This document shows, in pieces, positions 7,562 through 16,856 of a stretch of 64,000 nucleotides of DNA. This DNA is from Angelakisella massiliensis (GTDB taxonomy: Bacteria > Bacillota > Clostridia > Oscillospirales > Ruminococcaceae). Location: NCBI RefSeq assembly GCF_900104675.1, contig NZ_LT629945.1:2346756-2410755 (forward strand), read 5' to 3'. The notes below the pieces were generated by a model. It had not been told where the DNA came from. It saw only the letters and a list, made by a program, of their open reading frames with translations, and made no database searches. Position numbers and translations under genes: made by a program. How positions within the stretch are numbered: position 1 is the first letter of the stretch; each line of letters starts with the position of its first letter.

Positions 7562-8527
7562 ATGAGGTCCTTTACCATCAATCAAAATGACAGCGGCCAG
7601 CGGCTGGACAAGTTTCTCACCAAAGCCGTCCCTCTGCTGCCCCAAAGTATGCTGTACAAGGGCATCCGCACCAAGCGCATCAAGGTCAACGGCAAGCGGG
7701 CTGAAATTTCCACTCGTCTGCAGCCGGGGGATCTGGTGGAGCTGTACCTGAACGATGAGTTTTTTGTCCAGGAAGACCAGCCTCTTGCTTTCTGCTCCGC
7801 CAGGGATGAACTGAGCATTATTTATGAGGATGAACATATCCTGCTGGCGGACAAGCCGGTGGGACTGGTGGTTCATGAGGATGATGAGGGAACGGTGGAT
7901 ACCCTCATCAACCGCATCACCAAATACCTCTGGAAAAAGGGAGAATATGATCCCGCCCGGGAGAATTCCTTTGCTCCCGCCCTGTGCAACCGTATCGACC
8001 GCAACACCAGCGGCATCGTCATCTGCGCCAAGGACGCCGAAGCGCTCCGCATCCTCAATCAGAAAATCAAAGACCGGGAGCTGGAGAAAACCTATCGCTG
8101 TCTGGTGTTCGGCGTTCCCAGCCCCGCTCATCAGTTGTGCCGGGCCTACCTGAAAAAGGACAGCGCCCACAACCAGGTGACGGTCAGCAGCCGCCCCTCT
8201 CCCGAAGCCAGAACCATTCTCACCGAATACACGGTCCTGGAGCAGGACAAAAATTTCAGCTTGCTGGAGGTACGGCTGCACACCGGCCGCACCCATCAGA
8301 TCCGGGCCCATTTGGCCTTTTTGGGGCATCCCCTGGTGGGGGATACCAAGTACGGCACCGCCAAACAGAACCGGGGGCTACCCTATCGCTTCCAGGCTCT
8401 TTGCGCCTGGCGTCTTACCTTCCGTTTCACCTCTCCGGCGGGAGAGCTTGCGTACCTTAATGGCCGCAGTTTTACTGTAAAGGAAATTCCCTTTTCACTA
8501 AAAGACCTTTATAAAAAGCCAGTTTAA
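7562..8527 (+). CDS. RluA family pseudouridine synthase
   Basis: A 321-residue RluA/RluC/RluD-type enzyme that isomerises specific uridines in ribosomal RNA. Residues ~12-70 form an S4 RNA-binding domain (GQRLDKFL ... RIKVNGKRAE). The catalytic motif is NRIDRNTSGIVI, with the essential Asp; the usual His-Arg-Leu-Asp reads Asn-Arg-Ile-Asp here. The later motif LHTGRTHQIRAHLAFLGHPLVGD is strongly conserved. The start ATG follows AAGGAGGGCCGGAA. It is transcribed alone from the promoter at 7495-7523 to the terminator at 8571-8614. The exact target uridine cannot be assigned. Confidence 0.92.
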   Translation: MRSFTINQNDSGQRLDKFLTKAVPLLPQSMLYKGIRTKRIKVNGKRAEISTRLQPGDLVELYLNDEFFVQEDQPLAFCSARDELSIIYEDEHILLADKPVGLVVHEDDEGTVDTLINRITKYLWKKGEYDPARENSFAPALCNRIDRNTSGIVICAKDAEALRILNQKIKDRELEKTYRCLVFGVPSPAHQLCRAYLKKDSAHNQVTVSSRPSPEARTILTEYTVLEQDKNFSLLEVRLHTGRTHQIRAHLAFLGHPLVGDTKYGTAKQNRGLPYRFQALCAWRLTFRFTSPAGELAYLNGRSFTVKEIPFSLKDLYKKPV

Positions 8528-8570
8528 CAGATACCATTTCTTTTTCTATTCAAAAACAATATGTCGCAAA

Positions 8571-8614
8571 AAGACAGGTCCGTGCCGTTTCTTCTCCGGT
8601 CGAACCTGTCTTTT
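8571..8614 (+). terminator. Intrinsic terminator after the RluA-type gene
   Basis: AAGACAGGT (8571-8579) pairs with ACCTGTCTT (8604-8612), and the T-rich end TTTTCTTG follows. The 24-base loop contains a small CCG/CGG extension. Confidence 0.75.
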
Positions 8615-8646
8615 CTTGTCTCGTTTTCCAGTTTAAATGGAGGGAT

Positions 8647-9051
8647 TCAGCTTTTTCTCCTCTCAAACAGGCATACAGCTGTTGACATAAGCGCCAGCAG
8701 CGTCACCTGAAAAAACACATTTAAGACAGTGAAATTATAACTGTTGGACACTTCTCCAAACTCCAGCAGATACCGGCAAACAAGTCCTGACGCAACCAGG
8801 AATACATTGAAAACGGCAATCCTTCCCCCGGACCATTTGGGAAAAACAACAGCTTCCAAAGCACCAACAGCCTGATGGAACCATAACGCCCCCATCACCA
8901 CCAGCAATCGGTGCAGAATGCCAAGGTCTACAGGGTTTTGAGGATTAAAGTTGACCATGGGGAAAAAGCCACCGTCAACAACAATGGAACAACAAAGGAT
9001 ACCCGCCAGAATTAACTTTTTGTGCTTCCGTGCCATTTCTTTCCCATCCAT
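8647..9051 (-). CDS. Hypothetical multi-pass membrane protein
   Basis: A 134-residue protein with three to four hydrophobic segments: about 11-30 (LILAGILCCSIVVDGGFF), 43-62, 75-95 and 105-125. It has a basic N-terminus (ARKHKK) and a basic end (ERRKS). The family is not recognised. The start is placed at ATG 9049-9051 because GGGAGGTGGAGG lies just upstream; the frame is open 24 codons further but without a ribosome site. The structured element copy B (9131-9273) lies upstream on the same strand and would be in its 5' leader if transcription starts further up. Confidence 0.65.
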   Translation of the reverse strand: MDGKEMARKHKKLILAGILCCSIVVDGGFFPMVNFNPQNPVDLGILHRLLVVMGALWFHQAVGALEAVVFPKWSGGRIAVFNVFLVASGLVCRYLLEFGEVSNSYNFTVLNVFFQVTLLALMSTAVCLFERRKS

Positions 9052-9130
9052 GTAACGCCTCCACCTCCCGGCAAAATTCCAACTATGGAAAAACCTGTTG
9101 GATAAGCAGATAAAACCGATCATTACCAGA

Positions 9131-9273
9131 AATCAGAACATACGCCTTATTTTTAGCCCCGTGCTCACGAAAGAAGGAAAACAGAGTACCACCGTTGGTT
9201 TCATCAACAGCAAACAGTATCCTAAGGAGCCATTTGGTCCCCCGGAAGCGTGTCCAACTTTTGGAGCACGCTC
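9131..9273 (-). repeat. Structured intergenic element, copy B
   Basis: Minus-strand sequence related to 355-507. The hairpin at 9247-9272 has outer stem AGCGTG/CACGCT and apical TCCAA/TTGGA. Conserved blocks follow: CTTCCGG, GGATAC, GAAACCA-GGTGGT and GGGGCTAAAAATAAGGCG. The outer stem bases differ from copy A yet still pair, which argues for a maintained fold. It lies between addA and the hypothetical membrane gene at 8647-9051, upstream of the latter. No coding potential was accepted. Confidence 0.5.
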
Positions 9274-9344
9274 AAAATTCCTGTTATCTTATTAAAAGCA
9301 TCCGCCCCAAAAGTTTTCTGTGCCGCCGCAGTCCAGGCCGTGGG

Positions 9345-12300
9345 TCATACTGGGATCACCTTACCCAAAGCGAAGGAATAAAGGATCCTTTGGGTGATGG
9401 TGATATCCAGCTGCTGCTCCAGAATCGACTGATACAGCCGCAGCTGCCCGGCGTACCTGGTGCGCAGGGTTTCCTCCTCCCGCACCAAATCGGTCTTGTA
9501 GTCCACAATGGTTCCCACGCCGTTTTCCATCATCACACAGTCGGCAATACCCTGAACCGTGACAGTGGAGCGCACCTGAAAAGCGGGATCGATGGCCCCC
9601 AGCTCCTGGGGCGTAAACTCCCGGAGAAAGCGGATCTCCCGGTAAAGCTGGTCCGCGGCAAGCATCCGCCGGCCAAGGGGGCCTTCCAACAGTTTCCGGA
9701 GCATCTGCCGGTCCATAAACTTCCCTTCCTCGGGGGTGATATAGCCCCGCTGCGTTAAACGGGCAATTTCTCCTTCCACATCGGCGGCAGCCTGGTGAAA
9801 GTCGGCAAACTGCATGAATTTATGGGCGGCAATTCCCCGCTCCGTGGGAGTGAGGGCCTGCCGAGTCAGCAGCTTGGGCCTGCGGGTGAAAAGGTATTCC
9901 TCCCGGTCCCCGCTGTGGACCAGCTGGGAGACGGAAACCTTGGCGGGGGTCTCGGTATCCTCCTCAAAGGGATAATGAAAGCGCAGCCGCTCTTCCAGTT
10001 TTTTGACCAAAGAGAGATTGGCGGGAGGCGCTTTGTGGGTCCCCGCCGCTTCCCGGGGCTGCAAAGTCTCGGAACCCGCCATACCGGCAAGGAGGCTTCC
10101 ATCCTCAATGGGGCTGCGGCAGCAAACCGGCGGGCGCTGCAACAGAGAAGGGGGAAAATCCGGATGGTGGCAAAGAGCCGCCGCCAACCAGTCGTAATAG
10201 CAGGAGGCGGTACGGGCGGTCCAGCCGCTCACCTTCCCCGCTTCCATGGGCTGTGCTGCCAGCTTTTCCATCCGCTGGAGCCCCTTGTCATTGGCGGTGA
10301 TAATCAGCCTCTCTCGGGCTCTGGTCATGGCCACATACAAAATCCGCAGCTCCTCCGACAGGGTGGCCCGCTTGTTTTCCAGCCGCACCGCCGCCAGGGG
10401 AAGGGTCTTGTGCTGGAGCATCCGCCGGTTATCCCGCAGGATACAGGCAAAGCCCAGCTCCGGATGAAGCTGCACATCAGCGTTGAGGTCCATAAGGTTG
10501 AAGGATGCGGCGGTATCGCAGAGGAACACCACCGGGAACTCCAGCCCCTTGGACTTGTGAACGCTCATCACCGACACAGCGTTGCCCGCCGCCGCGGTAG
10601 CCGAGGGCAAATCCTCCTCATACTGTTCCAGGGCGTACAGATAGGTGACAAAATCGCTGAAATCCCCTCCCACGCTTCCGGTATAGGAGGCGGCAGCCTC
10701 CATCAGAAGGTGCAGATTTCCCTGGCGCACCTCTCCCTGAGGCATGGCCAAAGCCTTTTGCTCCAGCCCTGTGAGGGTATAAATCATCTGGATAACCCCC
10801 TGTGCCGGTTGGGAAAGGGCCTCCCGCCGCAGGATGGTATAATCCTCTAAAAAGCGTCGGCAGGGCTCGTCCCCTTCTCCCGCCAGCTGACGTACCCCCA
10901 GGAACAAAGGCTCCTTTTCCGCCTTTTGGCGCACCTGGGCCAGCTGCTGGGAGGTAAAACCATAGAGGGCGGAGCCCAGCACCTGGGCCAGCTCCAGATC
11001 CACCATGGGGTTGACCAGAATTTTGAGATAAGAAACCACCGGAGCGATCTCCTTTGCCTCCAGAAATCCCCCTTGGCTGTCTGCCCAGTACCGAATGGAC
11101 CGGGCTTCCAGCTCCCGGAGATACCGCTCTGACTTATTTTTGGGGGAGCGCAGGAGGATGCAGATATCCCGTGGCTCAATGGGCCGGGGACCGGATTTGT
11201 CCGTCACCAGGATTTTTTCCCGGAGCATCCCGTCGATTCGCTCCGCAACATACCGGGCTTCCAGGGCTACAGGGTCCTCGTCAGGGAACAGGGCGGGGTC
11301 CACCACCATCAGCTCCACCGGCAAATGCTGGCTCTCATCATAGGATGCTTTGGCGTAGAGGGCATCCTCCGGGCCATAGTCCATCTCTCCCACCTTGGGG
11401 CTCATCACCAGGGAAAAAAGATAGTTTATCAAACCTGTAGTCTCCTGGCGGGTGCGGAAATTGGCACTGAGGGAGATTTTCGCCGGGAAGCGGCCGCTTT
11501 CATAAGGGAAGTACCGCTCCTTCTTCTCCAGGAAGTTTTCCGGGCGGGCCTGGCGGAAGCGGTAGATGCTCTGCTTGACATCCCCTACCAGGAACAGGTT
11601 CCCCTCCTCCCGGGCCAGGGCGGAAAAAATCAGCTCCTGGGTGCCGTTGGTGTCCTGGTACTCGTCCACCAGGATTTCCTCATACTGCTCTCGCAGGGAA
11701 AACGCGATCTCCGAAGGGCGGCGGCCCTTCCCTTCTCCGGTATACAGCAGCCGCAGTGCTCCATGCTCCAGGTCCCCGAAGTCCAGCACTCCCCGGTCCA
11801 GCTTGGCGGCATCCAGCGCCCGGCCAAACTCCACCGTCAGACGGAACAGCTGCCGGGCCACCGGAGCCAGCTGAGCCATATCCTGGTGATATTCTGCTTC
11901 GGTCATGAGAAAAACCCGCTCCGACAGCTCCTTGAGGATGTCCTTATACTGGCCGCGCAGTCCTTGAACGGTGTTTTTCTTCTCCTCATCCTCGTACTTG
12001 GAAAGCCGCCCCAAAGGCTGGAAGGATACACCCCGAACCTGCTGCACCACCTGGCCCCAGCTTTCTGATGCCATCGTCTCCAGTAAACCCTCCACCTGGG
12101 CAAGGTCGCTGTGATAGGCCGGACCATAGGCGTTTTCCATGGCCTCGTCCCCTGCCATCAGCTCCAGCGCCCGCTCCAGCAGGGCTTTGCAGTGGCGCAG
12201 AGCGTCTTTGGCGTAATCCAGCAGGATCGCCGCCCAGGGGGTCTCATTAAGGGGCAGGTTTTCCTCCCACTCCTTCCCCAGCTCTGTCAGCCATTCCTCA

Positions 12301-12866
12301 TAGAAGGGGTGGTTGCGGGCAAAGTCATATAGCCGCAGAATGGTTCGCTCCAGCTTCTGATCGCTGCGGGTAGAGGAAAGAAGCTCCACCAAATCGTAAA
12401 ATCCCGGTTCCTTCTTCTGGTATTCCTCCTCCACCAGCTGCCGGACGGTGTCCATCCGCAGCACATCCAACTCCCGCTCATCGGCGATGCGGAAGTCCGC
12501 CGGGATCTCCAGCTGATGAAAATGCTGCCGCAGCAGAGTAATACAGAAAGAATGAATGGTGCTGATCTGGGCTGAATCCAACAAAATCTGCTGCCGGGCC
12601 AGCCGGGGGTCCCCAGGATTCTCCTCCAGAAGCTCCCACAGCTTCCGGGAAATCCGCTGCTTCATCTCCCCTGCCGCCGCGTTGGAAAAGGTAACCACCA
12701 GCAGATGGTCAGCATCCACCGGATGCTCCGGGTCAGTGAGGCGGCTGATGACCCGTTCCACCAGTACGGCGGTTTTGCCGCTGCCGGCGGCGGCGGACAC
12801 CAGAATATTGCCCCCTCGACCTTTAATGGCCTGGAGCTGCTGTGGAGTCCATTTTACCTCAGCCAT
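9345..12866 (-). CDS. addA: ATP-dependent helicase/nuclease subunit A (AddA)
   Basis: AddA, 1173 residues, is the UvrD-type helicase and nuclease subunit of AddAB, the Gram-positive counterpart of RecBCD that resects double-strand ends for recombination. Helicase motifs visible: Q motif TPQQLQAIKGRGGNILV with Walker A AAAGSGKTAVLVER near residue 25, Walker B VDEYQDTN near 400, and VMSVHKSKGLEFPVVFLCD further on. The C-terminal RecB-type nuclease has GTIVDYKTD and the following QL..Y. The start ATG (12864-12866) follows AGAGGAGGAACATC. It overlaps the addB stop by eight bases, so translation is coupled. The 3' end is near 9345 with no clear terminator before copy B. Confidence 0.97.
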   Translation of the reverse strand: MAEVKWTPQQLQAIKGRGGNILVSAAAGSGKTAVLVERVISRLTDPEHPVDADHLLVVTFSNAAAGEMKQRISRKLWELLEENPGDPRLARQQILLDSAQISTIHSFCITLLRQHFHQLEIPADFRIADERELDVLRMDTVRQLVEEEYQKKEPGFYDLVELLSSTRSDQKLERTILRLYDFARNHPFYEEWLTELGKEWEENLPLNETPWAAILLDYAKDALRHCKALLERALELMAGDEAMENAYGPAYHSDLAQVEGLLETMASESWGQVVQQVRGVSFQPLGRLSKYEDEEKKNTVQGLRGQYKDILKELSERVFLMTEAEYHQDMAQLAPVARQLFRLTVEFGRALDAAKLDRGVLDFGDLEHGALRLLYTGEGKGRRPSEIAFSLREQYEEILVDEYQDTNGTQELIFSALAREEGNLFLVGDVKQSIYRFRQARPENFLEKKERYFPYESGRFPAKISLSANFRTRQETTGLINYLFSLVMSPKVGEMDYGPEDALYAKASYDESQHLPVELMVVDPALFPDEDPVALEARYVAERIDGMLREKILVTDKSGPRPIEPRDICILLRSPKNKSERYLRELEARSIRYWADSQGGFLEAKEIAPVVSYLKILVNPMVDLELAQVLGSALYGFTSQQLAQVRQKAEKEPLFLGVRQLAGEGDEPCRRFLEDYTILRREALSQPAQGVIQMIYTLTGLEQKALAMPQGEVRQGNLHLLMEAAASYTGSVGGDFSDFVTYLYALEQYEEDLPSATAAAGNAVSVMSVHKSKGLEFPVVFLCDTAASFNLMDLNADVQLHPELGFACILRDNRRMLQHKTLPLAAVRLENKRATLSEELRILYVAMTRARERLIITANDKGLQRMEKLAAQPMEAGKVSGWTARTASCYYDWLAAALCHHPDFPPSLLQRPPVCCRSPIEDGSLLAGMAGSETLQPREAAGTHKAPPANLSLVKKLEERLRFHYPFEEDTETPAKVSVSQLVHSGDREEYLFTRRPKLLTRQALTPTERGIAAHKFMQFADFHQAAADVEGEIARLTQRGYITPEEGKFMDRQMLRKLLEGPLGRRMLAADQLYREIRFLREFTPQELGAIDPAFQVRSTVTVQGIADCVMMENGVGTIVDYKTDLVREEETLRTRYAGQLRLYQSILEQQLDITITQRILYSFALGKVIPV

Positions 12867-15800
12867 GATGTTCCTCCTCTCCCGTCCCCTTGCCGGCGAT
12901 GTCCCGGAACAGGGGTGTATTGCGGTTGTTGCACAGGATGCCGTAATCACAGTAATCACAGGGGTTGAGATTGCCGCTATGGACCGGAAAGGGGGCGATT
13001 TCCCCTTTGGTCAGTGCGTCGGCCATCTGGGTGATCCGGTCATAGACTGCCTCCCGGATACGCCGGAATTCCCCGGCGCTGCCCACCTTGGAGGCGGCGG
13101 TGAGACCGCCCCCCTTTTTCTTTTTCACTGGAATGTACCGTCCCGCCAGTTCCCGCTCCATGGCTTCCAGCACATCGGGGTCATCCAGCACCATGCCCTT
13201 CATCCGCAAACTGCCGTCCACCTGGGAGCGGACCTGAGAAGCGTCCGCCGAGGAAGGCAGTTCCGCCGGGGACACCTTGCCGGGCATATACAGAATACCA
13301 GCAGGCTTCACCGGCCCGAAGGGGCTGCGGGGATCGTCGCACAGGGCGAAAAGATAGATGAGCATCTGCATATTCAGGCCATGGAACACCTCTTCCAGGC
13401 GGAAATCCTTGCCGCCGGATTTGTAGTCCACCACCCGGGCATAGCGGTCCTCCCCCTTGGCAAACAGGTCCACCCGGTCAATCTTTCCACGGATAACCAC
13501 CGGCGTGCCATCCTGGGCTGTCAAAGGGGCGGGATGCACCATGCCATCGGGGCCCACCGGCACCTCCATCCCCGCTGCCTGGAACAGGCTCTGGTCAAAA
13601 TCTTCTCCCACATGGCGCACCACCAGCAGCAGTACCGCCGTCAGACGTTCCAACTGATACCGGAAGCGCCCAGTCAGCTGGGTCAGGTCCGGCACCATGG
13701 CGCGGATATATTCCTCCAGCAGGCGGCGGATCTCCCTCTCCAGCTCCTCATCGGTCATGGAGGTAAGCCCCCTGCCGCCACGGCTGCGGAGCAGCTGCTC
13801 CAGCACATAATGGATGGCGTTGCCAGATTCCAGGGGGCTGTATTCCACCCTCTTCCGGGGCCGCAGCCGCAGCATACTGTCACAGAAGAAAAGGAAGGGA
13901 CAGCGGTAAAAGTTTTCGATCCTGGTGGGCGAGACCGCCACCCTCCCCCGCAGCAGTCCCTTGGCGGCGGCAGGCTCCACCGGTCCCGCCGGAAGGTCCA
14001 GAGAAAGGCGCTCCATCAGTGCCAGGTAACGGTCGTCCCCCTGGCGGCGGAGAAGCTCTTCCAATGTTCCCTCCTGGGCCAGTCCCTTCCCTCTGGAGCG
14101 GGCATACTGCTCCCGGGCGGTGAAAAGATCCACCACAAAAAACTCCGGGGGCAGCTCTGAAGCGGTCTGTACCTCTCCGGGGAACATTCCGGCTAGCTGT
14201 ACCACCGCCAGAGAAGGTTCCAGCTGTCCCCCTTCCAGGGTGGAGGCGGCGTAGGTGATGTACAGCCGCTCCCGGGAGGCAGTGAGGGCGGTATAGAGAT
14301 AGAACCGCTCCTGGAGGGCCCGCTGATACCGTGGGGCGGACAGCTCCACCCCCCTGGCAATCAGCCGGGTCCGCTCCTGATCAGTAAACACCCCATGGGG
14401 CTGATAGCGGGCGGGAAAAACACCCTCGTTGACCCCTACGGCGAACACCACCTTGGGGGAACTGAGACGAACACGGTCGGCGGAACCGGCGATCACCTGA
14501 TCGTTGGTGTTGGGGATATGGCCGATTTCCATACACCCCAGCGCCAGATGAAACAGCTCCACAAAGGTGTTCAGTGGATATCGCACCGAACCGATGCTGT
14601 CGCAAAAGAGATCCAGCACATCCACCAGCATCCCCCACAGCTGATCGTTTTCCTCCAGTTCCCGGCGGTCCTCGCCGTAGCTGTCCCGGAAGTGCTGTGC
14701 CAGATGGTCAAGGCCCCCGATGTCGGTCATAAAGGTATAAAGACCCATGGCGAACCCCTTGCCGTCGCACTGCTCCAGCCGCTTTTTCAGGGCCATGAGG
14801 GGCTCCATCACTTTGCGGCGGACTTCCTCCACCTGGGCCAACCGCTGTTCATAATCTTCCGGTGAGGCGCCGGTCATGCCGTCGGGGTCGTTGCGGAAGG
14901 GCTGGGTCCAGCCCTTTCCCTGGACCGACCAGACATAGGCGTAATTTTCCAGCGCCGCCGATTCCTCCATGGTCAGCCCCATGGCCGGAGACCGGGCCAC
15001 TTTCAGTACAGCCTCCGCCTTCCAGCTGCCCCGGACACTGTCCAGCGCCGCCGCCAGCACCGCCACCACCGGCTTTGCCAACACCTGCTCCTTCCGGTCA
15101 AAAAACAAGGGAATGCCATAGGCGGTAAATACCGTCTGCAAAGCGGTCTCATAGTCCCCCATGGACCGGCAGACCAGGGCCATATCCCGGTAACGCAGCT
15201 TTTCCTCCCGGACCAGGCGGGAGATTTCCGCCGCGGCGAAATGGATTTCCTCATACTTGTCCCCACACCGAACAACAGCGATCCCCTCGCTGTTTTCCGG
15301 GGTCTGCTCCACTCTGCCCGTGGACAAAAACTCCTCCACAGTCTGAAGGGCCGGCAGCCGGGTACGGTGGTTTTCTTCCAGGCGCACCGGTCTTGCGGTG
15401 GGTATCCCGTGGCTGGAAGCGAATTGCAGCAGCCGCCGGGCTGTTTCCTTCTGGTCGTGGAAAATGTCTCCCCCTTCCCGGGTAGTGAGACCATCGGCGC
15501 AGAGGGAAAGGGTCACCTGCTCCCCCTGTTCCAGCATCAGTTCCACCAAATACCGCTCCGGCGGGCTGAAAAAGCCGAAGCTGTCCAGAAACAGCGTCTT
15601 CCCCCGGAAATAGCCCTGATCCCGGGCCAGCTGACCCGCCCGGGCAATATCATCCAGGGGATCGGCATAATCCCGGTCCACGATAGCCTGATAAGCCTCA
15701 TATACCCGGATGATGTCCCGCAGCTTCCCTTGCAGCTGACTGTCCCCCAGGCCTTTGGCGGCCTGACGCAGGTCCTCCGGATAGGTACCGCAGCTTTTCA

Positions 15801-16176
15801 GCTCCTCGATGGTTTGGAGCATGGTGGTGAGAAAGGTGGTTTTCTGGCTCTGGCGCTGGTACATTTCCAGGGTATCCCGCACCTCCCCCACCGCCAGGCG
15901 CATCAGCACAAACCGGGCGGTGTCGGTCAGCCGCTTCCGGGCAAGGCCACCGTAAGCACGGAAGATATTTTCCGCCAGACGGCTGAAGCTGAGAACCGAC
16001 AGGTTCATCGCCTGAGTTCCCCGCAGGGCCTGGGAGGCCTTCCGCTCCATCTCAAAGGAAAACTGCTCCGGCACCAGCAGAATCACCTCCCGATCCTGCC
16101 GGGCGGCCTGGATGGCCTCCTCCAGGATACGGGTGGTTTTGCCTGTTCCGGTTTTTCCCACAATCAGCTGAAACAT
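12859..16176 (-). CDS. addB: ATP-dependent nuclease subunit B (AddB)
   Basis: AddB, 1105 residues, is the partner of AddA: an inactivated helicase fold with a second nuclease domain that recognises Chi. Seen here are Walker A VGKTGTGKTTRILEE at the N-terminus, VVDYKSGGKDF in the C-terminal nuclease, and the four cysteines of the iron-sulfur nuclease type (one in FYRCPFLFFCDS and three in NPCDYCDYGILCNN). The start ATG at 16174-16176 is chosen since GGGAGGAAAAAT precedes it; the frame opens seven codons earlier at a TTG. It is the first gene of addB-addA and is driven by the promoter at 16343-16371. Confidence 0.97.
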   Translation of the reverse strand: MFQLIVGKTGTGKTTRILEEAIQAARQDREVILLVPEQFSFEMERKASQALRGTQAMNLSVLSFSRLAENIFRAYGGLARKRLTDTARFVLMRLAVGEVRDTLEMYQRQSQKTTFLTTMLQTIEELKSCGTYPEDLRQAAKGLGDSQLQGKLRDIIRVYEAYQAIVDRDYADPLDDIARAGQLARDQGYFRGKTLFLDSFGFFSPPERYLVELMLEQGEQVTLSLCADGLTTREGGDIFHDQKETARRLLQFASSHGIPTARPVRLEENHRTRLPALQTVEEFLSTGRVEQTPENSEGIAVVRCGDKYEEIHFAAAEISRLVREEKLRYRDMALVCRSMGDYETALQTVFTAYGIPLFFDRKEQVLAKPVVAVLAAALDSVRGSWKAEAVLKVARSPAMGLTMEESAALENYAYVWSVQGKGWTQPFRNDPDGMTGASPEDYEQRLAQVEEVRRKVMEPLMALKKRLEQCDGKGFAMGLYTFMTDIGGLDHLAQHFRDSYGEDRRELEENDQLWGMLVDVLDLFCDSIGSVRYPLNTFVELFHLALGCMEIGHIPNTNDQVIAGSADRVRLSSPKVVFAVGVNEGVFPARYQPHGVFTDQERTRLIARGVELSAPRYQRALQERFYLYTALTASRERLYITYAASTLEGGQLEPSLAVVQLAGMFPGEVQTASELPPEFFVVDLFTAREQYARSRGKGLAQEGTLEELLRRQGDDRYLALMERLSLDLPAGPVEPAAAKGLLRGRVAVSPTRIENFYRCPFLFFCDSMLRLRPRKRVEYSPLESGNAIHYVLEQLLRSRGGRGLTSMTDEELEREIRRLLEEYIRAMVPDLTQLTGRFRYQLERLTAVLLLVVRHVGEDFDQSLFQAAGMEVPVGPDGMVHPAPLTAQDGTPVVIRGKIDRVDLFAKGEDRYARVVDYKSGGKDFRLEEVFHGLNMQMLIYLFALCDDPRSPFGPVKPAGILYMPGKVSPAELPSSADASQVRSQVDGSLRMKGMVLDDPDVLEAMERELAGRYIPVKKKKGGGLTAASKVGSAGEFRRIREAVYDRITQMADALTKGEIAPFPVHSGNLNPCDYCDYGILCNNRNTPLFRDIAGKGTGEEEHHG

Positions 16177-16342
16177 ATTTTTCCTCCCTTTGGACAAACA
16201 AGCCCTGGTTCTTCTAAGAGTACCCGGCGTTCCTTGAAACGCTTTGAGGCAGAAGATTTCATCTCTGATGGCTATCCCCCATCAGCTTGTTGATCACGCT
16301 GCGGGATTCAGCAAAAAAGTACAACATCTTCTTTTTGGGTTT

Positions 16343-16371
16343 ATTGTATCATGAAGGGTCAAAAAGAACAA
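16343..16371 (-). promoter_or_regulatory. Promoter of addBA
   Basis: Minus-strand TTGTTC (16366-16371), 17-base spacer, TACAAT (16343-16348). It would give an untranslated leader of about 160 bases before addB. Confidence 0.55.
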
Positions 16372-16856
16372 TCGTTTTCCATCACTCAGTTTTGTTGTCT
16401 TTTATTCGGTTATCGGTTGAAAAAAAATTGTCAATGGAGTAAGATAGGAGCGTACAAAAGTTTTTCCCTCTCATCTTTTCTCTTTGGTCAGTTTGGACAG
16501 AAGGCAGGAAAACTCCTTCCGCTCTTCAGAGGCGATGCCAGAAAAGAAATTTTGAAAAAGGTGCCTTGCCGGGATTTTTTCGTGTCACTCTGGTGGTTTT
16601 TTGACGGCTGTTTTTCATCTCATGGTACCGGATGCTGATGGCGGTATTTTTTCTGCCCGCTTTTCTTTAGGAAAAGCTGTTTATGGTCGTCCCATCACAG
16701 TGGTTTTCTCCAGCCGGACAGGCTGATCTATGTAAAGCGCTCCCCTTCTCATTGCTGGCGTTGGGGAGAAAATTTATTTTTGCCAGCTGTTCCTGTTTCA
16801 TTTCCAACAACGGCAATAAAGCCGGACAACATCATACACAGAAATGAGGTTTTTTG
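16372..16856. other. Intergenic stretch without an accepted gene
   Basis: Between the addBA promoter and the histidinol phosphatase gene. A 95-codon open frame (16351-16638, plus) has no ribosome site and starts inside the addBA promoter, so it is not called. The part from about 16660 to 16770 holds several short inverted repeats: GCTTTTC/GAAAAGC near 16660-16678, CAGCC/GGCTG near 16711-16725, and CTCCCC/GGGGAG near 16740-16768. I see no terminator T-run and no known RNA. Confidence 0.4.

Noticed and set aside
9181-9273. T-box or other known riboswitch in element B
   Set aside because: GGTGGTAC resembles part of a T-box antiterminator, but the rest of the T-box consensus and a specifier arrangement are absent, and copy A does not preserve it.
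12556-14160. 534-codon plus-strand frame across the addA/addB junction
   Set aside because: Spans two well-supported genes on the other strand; His/Gln-rich nonsense protein.
16351-16638. 95-codon plus-strand frame in the addB upstream region
   Set aside because: Starts inside the addBA promoter; no ribosome site or known family.
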